In this document: positions 29,976 to 39,546 of the stretch, one piece after another
Numbering within the stretch: the stretch's first letter is position 1
Layout of the letters: the number at the start of each line of letters is the position of its first letter
Source of the DNA: Selaginella moellendorffii
Lineage: Eukaryota > Streptophyta > Lycopodiopsida > Selaginellales > Selaginellaceae
Direction: 5' to 3'
Length of the DNA stretch: 48,230 bases
Assembly (NCBI RefSeq): GCF_000143415.4
Contig: NW_003314458.1
Coordinates: 1-48,230, forward strand
Program-made: the position numbers and the translations under genes
The notes under the pieces: model-generated
Databases searched by the model: none
The model's input: only the letters and a program-made list of their open reading frames with translations
What the model was told of the DNA's origin: nothing

Positions 29976-31663
29976 TGTAAGCGACTAATTTTTCCATTCT
30001 ACTTTAATCACTTAACCACACCTCCGACCACTTGGAGGAGTCTCAATCACAACCTCCATAAGTCCAATTCAGGACTTGGGACTTGCTAGCCCCAAGAATG
30101 GCATCCATGCCACTCAACATTTGCACTTGGTCCAAGTGCTCCATGTGTCCGATCCCACGACCGACACTCAAAGGTACCACTGACATGGCAGCCTATCACG
30201 CTAAGGCCATGCCCAATCACCTTTGCCACACTGGTAGTCCAATACACTTTGCATCACAGTCTTGGCTCTCCAAGACTAGGTAAACCATCCGTGAATGGTC
30301 ATCTCAGATCCACTCCTTAGCATCCTTAGGATGCCCATTGACAAGGGGAATAGCCTTCCCCAATATCCCTCTGTCAGTCCCCACTAAGTCCCTTTCTGCC
30401 CCTAGCCGTGTTTGCCGACACTGCCACTGGATCGAGGCCCACAAGCCCGACCACTAAGTCCCACGGTCCTCTGGGACTTCCTCACCACACGACTGTGTCC
30501 TTGGTCACTACCCCAAAGGACTGCTCCTCTTCCTTTCCACAGTCTGGGCCTTTGGGACAACATTTCGAAACACCGTGGCCTTACGCGAGCCACCTAGGTA
30601 CTCTCCCCGCCTTCCGCCTTTAGGTGCTCTAGCCATGGGCTTAGAGCGAGGTTCCGTTGAGCCACGACAGGTATCCAAGTAGGTAGTGCCACCCACACTT
30701 GGACTGGGAGCATCGGCCAGTCGATCTCCCGGGGGAACTAGAGCCGGCTCTTGAACACTTCACCAAGCTACCCCGCTTGTCGGTCCGTGTTCACTTTAGT
30801 CTTGGACTTCCCAGTGGGCAGCTCATCACCCAACACTGGGTCTGGCCTTCCTGGGCCAAACTGGCCTTTCCTGGCCAAACTGGCTCCACTGCAGTCCTCC
30901 CCCTACTATACTTTTGGAGCTCACCAAACCCCCCAGGGTCTGGGAGACGAACGCTTTGGGCTTTCACCCTCTCAGACTCGAACTCGGACTCGGACTCGGA
31001 CTTGGACTCGGACTCGAACTCGGACTCGGACTCGGTCTCGACTTCGGACTCCATCTCGGGTCCATCTCGGACTCCATCTCGGACTCCATCTCGGGTCCAT
31101 CTCGGACTCCATCTCGGGTCCATCTCGGGTCCATCTTGGACTCCATCTCGAACTCCATCTCGGGTCCATCTCGGACTCCATCTCGGACTCCATCTCGGGT
31201 CCATCTCGGACTCCATCTCGGACTCCATCTCGGGTCCATCTTGGGTCCATCTCGGACTCCATCTCGGGTCCATTTCGGGTCCATCTCGGACTCCATCTCG
31301 GGTCCGTCTCGGACTCAATCTCGGATCCATCTCGGGTCCACCTCGGACTCCACCTCGAACTCCATCTCGGGGTCCTTCTCAGACTCCACTTCGGACTCCA
31401 CTTCGGACTCCAACTCAGGTCCATCTCGAACACTTCCATGTGTCATGTGTTAGTTCTTTTCGGGTCCCTTTTTGGAGCCTCGCTTATGGCTCGCTTCATG
31501 CTCATTCCTCAAGCACTTTGTTAGGGGTTCCACTCCTGCTCTCGACCTTTCAAGGTGGAGCTTTTAGTCCAAACGTGTTACGCTCGTTTGGCTTTCACTT
31601 TGGCCACTACCACGTGGCGCCCTTCCGGCTCCACTTTGGGGCCTAGGGATTTTGTGTCTCACA
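29976..31663 (-). repeat. LTR D (1,688 bp), 5' LTR of the outer element
   Basis: It runs from TGTAAGCGACTAA to TTGTGTCTCACA on the + strand, followed by CCCGA. Minisatellite at 30,968-31,432. It pairs with LTR A by shared variants. The length difference from A is mainly in the minisatellite. Confidence 0.85.
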
Positions 31664-31668
31664 CCCGA
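31664..31668. repeat. Outer target-site duplication, right copy (CCCGA)
   Basis: This is the partner of 14,475-14,479. Together they show that LTR A and LTR D are the two original ends of one insertion. Confidence 0.85.
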
Positions 31669-31929
31669 AGCAAGTGTTGCACCCAAGGCTTGGGATTTAG
31701 AGGGTCCCATGATCAAGTCTAGTTGTACCAAGGGATGTTAAGAACCTGGAGGCTTAGTGTGCTTGGCTGCTTGTGCCTGTGGGGAGCGTAGTTGAACCTT
31801 AAGCCCAGTCTAACCTGGGGAGGGGGATTGGTAGAGATTTGGGAATCCATGGATGGATGGCTAATGCTCCATTGCTCGTGCAGTGAGTAGCTAAAACCAA
31901 GTAAGACCAAGTAGGAGTTGGTACAATAG
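31669..31929 (+). other. Continuation of the interrupted chromovirus LTR and leader
   Basis: This is the DNA that once followed 14,479 directly. It is non-coding up to the gag remnant. I find no clear primer-binding site, so the LTR's right end is not defined. Confidence 0.4.
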
Positions 31930-33071
31930 ATGGGAACCTTGGCGAGGGAACTTAACAAAAGCCAAGGCAGTGTTGGTCAGATAGACAAGGTAAGCTAGCA
32001 AATTGGAAAGGAAAAATTTGAGGCTTACAACTGGGTCTATGATATGGAAAATTATTTCATAGCGGCAGACGTAGATGATCGTACAAAAGTTGCATGCTTG
32101 CAATCCTTTCTCACCAATCATGCCAAAACCTTGTGGCGCCAGATGTGTGCTAAAAAAGGGCAGACTAGAAGTTAGACCAAGATGCGGTCTCGTATCCGTA
32201 AGGAATACTTGCCGGATGATATTGGTCTAAGAATTCGCGTGGAATTGCGGCGGTTAAAGCAACGAGGGGATCTCATGCATTACATTAATGCATTTGCTTA
32301 AAAGCACATTATGATTGCAAATATAAGTGACGAAGATGCTCGGAGTTATTTCCTAGAGGGTTTAATTTCACTTTCTCGTAATGAGATTTTGAAGTTTAAG
32401 CTGAAAACGTACCTGGAGTGTAAGGAGGCAATGCAGCAAGTTGCCTTTAGTCACTCACTCATTGAACAATATCAGCAGCCGTATGTTGGTACCTCGGACA
32501 AGAATAAAAATTTTGGGAATAAACAAGGTGATCGGAAACAGAAGGTGGAAGGCAGGTTCCGCTTTGAGGGCTCATAACCAACAATTAACAAAGGTGGTGG
32601 TGGTTGGAGACCACCAGTAGCTTCTTCTGGTCCTAGGCCCTCTGTTCCTCCTCCTGGTGTGGGTACAAGCAGCAGCAACCTACAAAACCTACTCCTAGCG
32701 GAACGGGTAGTGTGGGTCATTGCTCCCATTGTGGAGAGTCAGGACATAGGTCTTCGGAATGTCCCAACAAGCATAAGACAAGGTCTTGTGTTAATGTCAT
32801 GAGGGAAGATAGTGGTGGTGAAGCCGAAGGGGTTGACGAGTTGGTCAATGCAGACTATGAGGAAGAAGAGTTGAGTAACTTTCGTTGCTTTCCTCAAACT
32901 TTTCTTGCAATCAATGCAAACACTGATCCGTTGATATATTTCATAGGCTTTGTCCGTGGACACCGAATCCGAGTAATGATTGACACAGGAGCTACGCACA
33001 GCGTGATATCCAAAGACTTAGTTAAGTTGTTAGGATTGAATGCTAAGCAAATGTCAATCTATAAAATGTAG
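31930..33071 (+). pseudogene. Gypsy gag and protease remnant
   Basis: From ATG 31,930 one frame runs to a stop at 32,575-32,577 but is broken by TAG at 31,996 and two more stops. It holds the gag core (FEAYNWVYDMENYF, LWRQM, YFLEGL). A second frame (32,712-33,071) has the CCHC zinc knuckle (CSHCGESGHRSSEC) and the aspartic protease motif (VMIDTGATHSVIS), then ends at the junction with LTR2 sequence. Reverse transcriptase is absent. In orientation and place it fits the 5' half of the chromovirus whose 3' half is at 11,245-13,285. Confidence 0.85.
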
Positions 33072-33755
33072 AGATTGTCTTGAACACAATGGTATTCATC
33101 CCGTGTCTATATTCACAATGTAGTTTCATTCCATATTTAATAAGTTTCAAGTAAGTCTCAAGGACTAACTTTAGGTACTAAAGGTGGCTAAGGGTGAAAG
33201 CCCAAAGCTTGCATTCTCAGGGGGGGGGCGGGGGGGGGGGGCGTTTGTCCAAATGTATTCTAGGGATAGTGGATAGATTGGGTATGGTCTACCTCTTGCT
33301 TACGTGCTTGTCTTTGTTTTATGTTTGGCTTGAGTCTATGTCTAAGTTCCATACCATGGTAGCTAGAGGAGTATCCATATCTTTATATTAGGCTGCCAGT
33401 ATGCTGAAATAGCACCAGACTCCATTTAGCTTTATTTTGCATGTTAGTCTTAGCATTGGGATGCTTGATGCTCTAGGACTATTCTAAGTCGCTCTTTGCT
33501 CTTGTCCCTTCGCTCTTTGGGCTGAACGCTCAGAAGTCACTCTTGCTTCAGTTCATTCACTCCTTAGTTGTAAGCTTGGGAGTTTAGCTCTGTTCCTTCG
33601 TTCAGTGGCCCAAAGCTCTGAAACTTGGGTTCCACTCCATTGTCCTTGAGGACACATGGCATATAACATGTGGCATATAGAGGGTTTATGTTCCACTTCA
33701 TGGTCATCCTATGATAAATCATTATAAGATAAAGGTGAAAACCACATGCATTACA
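33051..33755 (+). repeat. LTR2, left-arm copy (5'-truncated LTR)
   Basis: It joins the protease remnant near 33,051. It contains GGGTGAAAGCCCAAAGC, a G run (33,220-33,241) and AAATGTATTCTAGGGATAGTG, the module also seen in the other two LTR lineages. It ends TTACA at 33,755, directly before a degraded primer site. The same sequence occurs inverted at 38,453-39,532 and in part at 44,630-45,147. Confidence 0.65.
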
Positions 33756-33774
33756 TTTGATATTAGAGAATGAG
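33756..33774 (+). promoter_or_regulatory. Degraded primer-binding site of LTR2
   Basis: TTTGATATTAGAGAA differs from the ATTTGGTATCAGAGC pattern mostly by C-to-T and G-to-A changes, as expected of old methylated repeats. Confidence 0.5.
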
Positions 33775-36700
33775 TCTCAGTGAGTACTATCCAATAAGAT
33801 TGGGCAACTAGTCTCATTGCATATGCAAAGATAAAAATGATGATTTAAGTGGGTATACGTTTAGGTGCTAAGACTTCACAATCGTTCTTTAGCTCTAGAC
33901 TTTGGTTACCTTTTTGTACCATATTGTATGAGCTTGCGCTTGGGCTCATAAGATGAATTGAGATGGTCCATTTGCACAAGTTTGCACTGAGGGCTCGTGA
34001 GTGAGGCATATTAGCAATTCAAGGTTACATTTTGAGTTGGCAAGATTAATAATGGCCTATTGGTGGTTCTATAAGTTATTCCATGTACCATGGTTAAAAG
34101 TAAACCTTCTCTAGGTTTGCTATAAATGGCAAATGGGTTAGTCCGCAATTGTTTAGCACAGCACTAGTGGATCCTTCATAGGCATGATTATAAATGGATC
34201 AATCAAGACTGTAGGGACTAGTCTATTATTTCAAGTAGTCATTGCTATGCTCTCTTATACTTTTCTTAGACTGGACTAAAGGCAGTGTTAATGCAAGCTT
34301 GAGGTTTGGTCAAAGTTGAGACCGAAAAGAGAGTTATTGGGAATAAAGGATCAAACACATAAATCATTTTCTCTTCTTGGAGAGATGATTTGCAATGAGG
34401 TGTGATCTTATTGCTCGTGTTCACATCATGCAATCAAAAGTCCCAACCTTGATGTATGTTAATTATGATGGTCTTACAAGTGGTGAATCATGGGATGGAT
34501 AGTAGTGAAGTGTTAAACCATTTTGTCTAGGCTTGCTATTGAAGACTTGAATTACAATCCTTAATTATTTTTTGGGGAACCTTGCTATTACTCCTTGAAT
34601 AGTTTGGTGTTGGATTAATTTTGAGTTTGGTTAAAAAGAAAGTGGTATGAGTTTGTCTATATTGTGAACAAAAGTTGGTGGTGTTTAGTGTTTAAATCTT
34701 TATTGGTGGGGTGTGGCATTTATGTTGTATTGTGTCAAATTGAGTTGGCACTTGATACTCACATAATGATATGGGCGTTGGTCATGGTGTTGCTTGATTA
34801 ATGATCAGATTATTGTGATTTTTATATCATATCCATATGATAGTGAGTAATGTGGTTACAAAGTTGCTTGGTCAAATGATGTTCAACCCCAAAGGTGGCT
34901 GATAGTGAAGCTACTCTATTTGCAATAAATAACATTGAAGTAGCTTTGACTAAGTTCTCAATGGTGATCTATGATATGCTAAACTAGTACCTTATTTCCT
35001 TGAGTTTGCCTATTAAGGTGTTAGAAAAAGTTATAGCATTCATTTGTTATAGTTTATTAATTGATCCATTAGCACTAGGAGTAGATTGTTAAATGGAAAA
35101 GGTATGAAGTTGAGGTATTGACTTTGCTAATACTTGTGTTAGTGGAAGTGACATTGTTGTTTTGAGTGATGAAGAGTTTTTCCTTGGAACTTGACTTTTC
35201 ATGTCATTTTTTTAATTAGTGTTTTGGCTTTATATTGGATCTTGAAGGTGATTGAAGAAAACTGTAGTGCAATGTGGATATCCGAAGATATGGTCTTTAT
35301 GATCGAGTTTTGGATATTCATTTGCATTTTGCAAATATCGGTGTTAAATGTCAAAAATATAGGCAATTCTTAGTTATACTGTTAGGTCATGAGAATTAGT
35401 GTTGAGCTGTACCTATGTGAAGTTGTTAGTAGGACGAAGTTGGTTGAATCTTAAAAGTTTGCATTCCTAGACTAAGAGTCATTTTTTCTCTAAGATGGAA
35501 AATTTTCCACAAATTTTCTTAAGCTTTTCCAATTGCTGATTTATTGATCACTTTACCTAAAAACTATTTAGTTTTCATAAACCAATACAAATTAGTTATA
35601 GTTTGTATGATACAGTCCGAAAGGGATGCTGATTTTTGGGGCTAAGGCAATTAAATTGGATGGAATCTAGAATTGGTGTAAAAAAGTGGTTGTTGTGCTT
35701 TTCTAAAATTGTGACTCTTGTGCCTTTATTTTATAATGTTATACTAGGTGGCAAGTTGCATCTTACATCTTGTTAGACTCTATGAGAATAGATAACTTTT
35801 ATTGATCTTGACTTATTCTTAGTAACCTTGCATCTTGGCTGAGGATAGTGATGTCTAGCTTAGTTGTTTGCAGTTGAGGTGTTAGTACCCGTATTATAGA
35901 TTTGTCTATAAGGAAGTTGTGTACCAATATGAATCCATCTCATGGTCTTCACTTTAGTTAAGACTGAGTGTTGATTATGCATAGCTAGCCTCTTCAAGGC
36001 ATTCTCAGAGCTAATGGCTATACACATTAGTGAGCTTATTGTAGTTAAGTTGGATTCGAGTGGTCATTTTGTTCGTGTTTGTCCATAAACCTTTATCTTG
36101 TTCTGGGATATTACATTCATATTGAATAAGTATATGACTCGATGACGTGAGTTTAGTGTTTTAGTTTTATAAAAGCAAGTTGAAGAGTAATGGTTGGTTG
36201 CTTTGTAACTAGTGATTGTTAGTAGACTTCATTGAGGACAACTGACACTTACTTCATTGATAATAATTTAGCAATGATATACTTACTTTACCGGATGGTG
36301 TTGCGAAGGATCAATTCATAGACTTACATGGATTTTCTATGTAAGCATATCAATTCCATTTTATCAATGTCATTTGGTTGTATTTAGTATGTGGTGTTGG
36401 ATTTCATTGAATCTTGGATGTGGTGATTCATTCCTTAATAAGGTGTTATCTGTAACTGAGTATTGTTGAAGGATTAGTCTTGGATATTAATTAAAATATC
36501 TTTAACTTTGGTTAGTTTAGTTGCTAAAGAGCTTTCAGTGGTGATTCGCTCTTGCTTTCTATTGGCTTTGTTATAATTGTAAGTTCATAAGTTTAGACTT
36601 CTTGGGAGGTCACCAAACCCAGTATTATTCAAACCCAATGACACTATTGTCATTGAAGTGATTAATGGCATTGAATTTAATGGCATGTCTTGTCATTGAC

Positions 36701-37340
36701 ATTATTGATGTTAAGAATCGAGTGAAATGAGATTTCTTTCCATAAGATTGATATTGAATTTTATTAGTCTTGATATAGATAATATCTATAATTTGGCTGT
36801 AACTTATATTATTGGCATTCGTGCATTTACTAGTTAACAACTATATTGACATTCAAATGAGCTGAGTAACAAGTTGAGTTAATCATGTTGTAGACGAGAT
36901 TATTTAGTAGGGGTTGAGCTTGGATTTTCTTTGAAATGTGATTTAGTCATAGACTATGCTAGCTTTATGAGAGGAAGAGTTAGTGATTGATATTGAAATT
37001 GATGGTTCCTTATTAGATTTGAGTTGAGGATATATTGATTATTGATGATTGCTTCTATATTTGTTATGAAGTGAGTTATATCTTGTTTTAGAAAGATGGA
37101 TTTATGGAGGATCAATTTGATGGTCACTTGTTAAGTATAGCTTTATTATGCTTAGCTTTTGGATTGATGCAGAAATGCTCTCTATTAGCTTTGGCATTAT
37201 GAAATTTAACTTCTGCATGTGTTGAGGAGGATGTTGTGGGTTGTACTATGATTTCTTCTATAGCATTAAAGTTGGTTTATGTGAGATTTGTGATCATTAT
37301 TAGGTAAAACTTGGCTAAAGGCTTTTTTGAGTTTTGGCTA
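33775..37340 (+). mobile_element. Internal region of the LTR2 element, left arm (non-coding, AT-rich)
   Basis: No gene is seen in 3.5 kb. The region matches, inverted, the DNA between about 40,900 and 44,600: landmarks 34,900/43,550, 35,500/42,720, 36,350/41,830, 37,150/41,120 and 37,290/41,000. The two arms are well diverged, so they form an old inverted repeat around 37.4-40.9 kb. Confidence 0.65.
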
Positions 37341-37537
37341 ACTTGAAACTTACTCAATATGAAATGGCTCTAGATTGTTAATTTGGGCATGGGATAAAGA
37401 CCATTGTGTTCAGAATAATCTCTACATTCCATAGATATGCCAAATTAGTAAATCTAGACACTTTCCATAAATAACAATTGGGATCAAATAGAACTAACAC
37501 AAAGTACATGATAGTGAGAGTGTTTGGCAAACACGGT

Positions 37538-37821
37538 TGAAAATAATCAAAAGGAACAATTCGGGAGAACAATGGCTCTCAGCTTCCATTTACGAGAGCA
37601 TGAACTTGCAGAGAAACATGGTGGATTGTAAGCAACCAAAGGAAATAGCTTGGGAGACGATCCATTGGGGTTCAAATATAGAGGGAAAGGGCCCATGAAT
37701 AAGAGTGCACCCCTTTTTCCAATCGGTTAAAATTTTTGGGATATTTGGGGTTAAGTGTCCTTGGGTTTGAATAGTACTAAGTTGGGTGACCTCCCAGGAA
37801 GTCCAAACTCAAGAACTTACA
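37538..37821 (+). mobile_element. Cassandra-like solo LTR (284 bp) with 5S rRNA-like core
   Basis: The insert starts TG and ends CA and is flanked by ACGGT on both sides (37,533-37,537 and 37,822-37,826). Other LTR2 copies continue straight through this point. At 37,749-37,804 it resembles the 3' half of plant 5S rRNA: GTTAAGTGTCCTTGGG (box A region), TAGTACTAAGTTGGGTGACC (intermediate element) and CTCCCAGGAAGTCC (box C region). Cassandra TRIMs are known for 5S promoters inside LTRs of about 240-350 bp. No second LTR is present, so it is a solo LTR. Confidence 0.75.
37749..37804 (+). promoter_or_regulatory. 5S rRNA-like internal pol III promoter
   Basis: The three internal control elements of 5S rRNA are recognisable in order and spacing, with a few substitutions (for example AGTTGGGTGACC for AGGATGGGTGACC). 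It is not a 5S gene: the 5' half is poorly conserved. Confidence 0.7.
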
Positions 37822-38142
37822 ACGGTAAACTATCATTTAGTGAATATTAAGGGATTAAGCTTAATATTGCAAGGGTTCCCAACACTAGTAAGTGCAAGCT
37901 AACAACATGAGTTTCTCATCACTGTGTCAAGTATGCTTGACTAAATGACAACTTTGGATTTCGTTCCTTAGTGCCCTTCGGGTCTAAGTGCACATGTGAT
38001 GACCAGTTTCTCAACTAGCTTAGGTAGAGACTGATAAAGAATCTAACAATATTGACCTTTTGTCATCATGGCAGTAAAAAAAGAATATCTAAAAGGAATA
38101 GTCAATAAGTAACTTTTGATACCCAAAGTCTCATTTGCGACA

Positions 38143-38452
38143 CTCTCCCCCCTTTAGGGAAGATCGATGTCCTTGTTGATGCATACTATAGTCTCGAGCA
38201 CTGCCAAGGAAACAACTCCAGAACAAGTTCACGATGTTCATACTGTGTGAGAAATGCACAACTTAAATGAATTTTGAAGCAACCTCTTTGTCTAATGTAG
38301 ATGCACTACCAACTCAGACACCTTCTGGCCGTTGCCAACAAGGAAATGACCAATGGAGTTAGCCACCCTTGCTGCTCTAGCTGTCACCCAGCTTACAAAA
38401 GTGTGATACGCCCCTGCCCATAGGGACATAGAGAGAAGTTAGAGGTCTCAAC
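38143..38452 (-). mobile_element. LTR2 polypurine tract and 310-bp internal stub
   Basis: The minus strand reads TAAAGGGGGGAGAG immediately before the LTR start TGTCGCAAATG. The stub is a direct copy of 39,533-39,840 and is joined directly to the next LTR2 at 38,453. Confidence 0.65.
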
Positions 38453-39532
38453 TATAGCACACGTGGTTTTTACCCTTTATCCTATGGTGATTTACCATAG
38501 GATAACCACGAAGCAGAACCTAAACCCTCCATGTGCCATGTGTCATATACCACATGTCCAAAGGACAGTGGTGTGGAATTCAAGTTTTAGGGCCTTGGGC
38601 CACTGAATGAAGGAATTGTGCCAAACTCCCAAGCATGGAGCCAAGGAGCAATAGCACTGGAGCACGGAACGACTCCTGAGCATACAGCCCAAAAAGTGAA
38701 GGGATAAGAGCATAGAGAAACTTGGAACAGTCCTAGAGTATCTAGCATCCCAATGCCAGGACCAACATACAAAATGGAGCCAAACGGAGTCTGGTGCTAT
38801 TTCAGCATACCAGTGGCCTAACGCAAAGATATGGGCACTCCACTAGTTAACATTGAATGAAACTTGAGCTTAGACTCAAACTAGATGCAGAACAAGGACA
38901 AGCACGCAAGTGGGAGTTAGACTATACCTTAGGTTGATCAACCATGCCCAACCTACCCACTATCCTTACTATACATTTAGACCCCCCATCTTGAGGAACA
39001 CATGCTTTGGGCTTTCACCCCAAGCCTCCCTTAGTATCAAGAGTTACTCTCTAGGACAAGTTCGAAACTTACTAAATATGGAATTGTGAATTTGGACACG
39101 GGACGAACACCATCATGTTTAGGCCAATCTCTACATTCCATAGATATGCCAAATGAGCAAATCTAGGCACTTTCCATAAATAGCATTTGGAACCAAAATG
39201 AGACTAACACAAAAGGTATGATAGCAAGGGTGTTTAGCAGACACAGTAAGATATCATCTAACCAATATTGAGGGACCAAGCTCAATATCATGAGGGTTCC
39301 CAACACTAGCAAGTGCAAGTCAACGAATGAGTTTCTCTAACCAAATCAAGTATGCTTGACTAATAGCACTTAGGAATTCTGTCCTTATGCTCATCTGGTC
39401 AAGTGCACACGCGAAGATCAGTTTCTCAACTAGCTTAGGCGGAGACTGATAAAGGACTTAGCAGTAAGGAAAGAATATTCGAAAGAAATAGTTGACAAAT
39501 AACTTTCGATACCTAAAGTCACATTCGCAACA
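38453..39532 (-). repeat. LTR2 copy, minus orientation (about 1.08 kb, near complete)
   Basis: The minus strand starts TGTTGCGAATGTGAC at 39,532. Its far end, near CCACGTGTGCTATA, corresponds to the CCACATGCATTACA end of the left-arm copy. It contains the GGTGAAAGCCCAAAGC and G-run module (38,940-39,020, inverted). Confidence 0.65.
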
Positions 39533-39546
39533 CTCTCCCCCCCTTT
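39533..39546 (-). promoter_or_regulatory. Polypurine tract of LTR2
   Basis: The minus strand reads AAAGGGGGGGAGAG, abutting the LTR start. It primes plus-strand DNA in LTR elements. Confidence 0.65.

Larger units (their letters stand above)
14480..31663 (-). mobile_element. Nested, recombined array of a non-coding LTR retrotransposon
   Basis: Five LTRs in the same orientation (A 14,480, B 18,872, B2 24,560, C 26,771, D 29,976) alternate with four internal blocks. CCCGA at 14,475-14,479 and 31,664-31,668 is a 5-bp target duplication around the whole. CTGCC at 18,867-18,871 and 25,306-25,310 is a second one around LTR B to B2. Primer sites next to LTRs C and D and polypurine tracts next to A and B show that the element reads leftwards. 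I see no gag or pol coding in any internal block, so it is non-autonomous, of LARD type. Its 3' noncoding region and LTR features match the neighbouring chromovirus, which probably supplied its enzymes. Confidence 0.85.
37341..38142 (-). repeat. LTR2 copy, minus orientation, with the 5S-like solo LTR inside
   Basis: Minus strand TG end at 38,142, followed on the + strand by a polypyrimidine block (the inverted polypurine tract). Its left side is truncated near 37,341, where it meets the left arm head-on. It is interrupted by the insertion at 37,538-37,821. Confidence 0.6.

Noticed and set aside
35191-35373. Short ORFs across 33-45 kb as small proteins
   Set aside because: They are few, short, without motif, and lie in repeated non-coding retroelement DNA with stops at homologous positions in other copies.
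37749-37804. A 5S rRNA gene
   Set aside because: Only the 3' half is recognisable, the start is unlike 5S, and the segment lies inside a TG...CA unit with target duplications.
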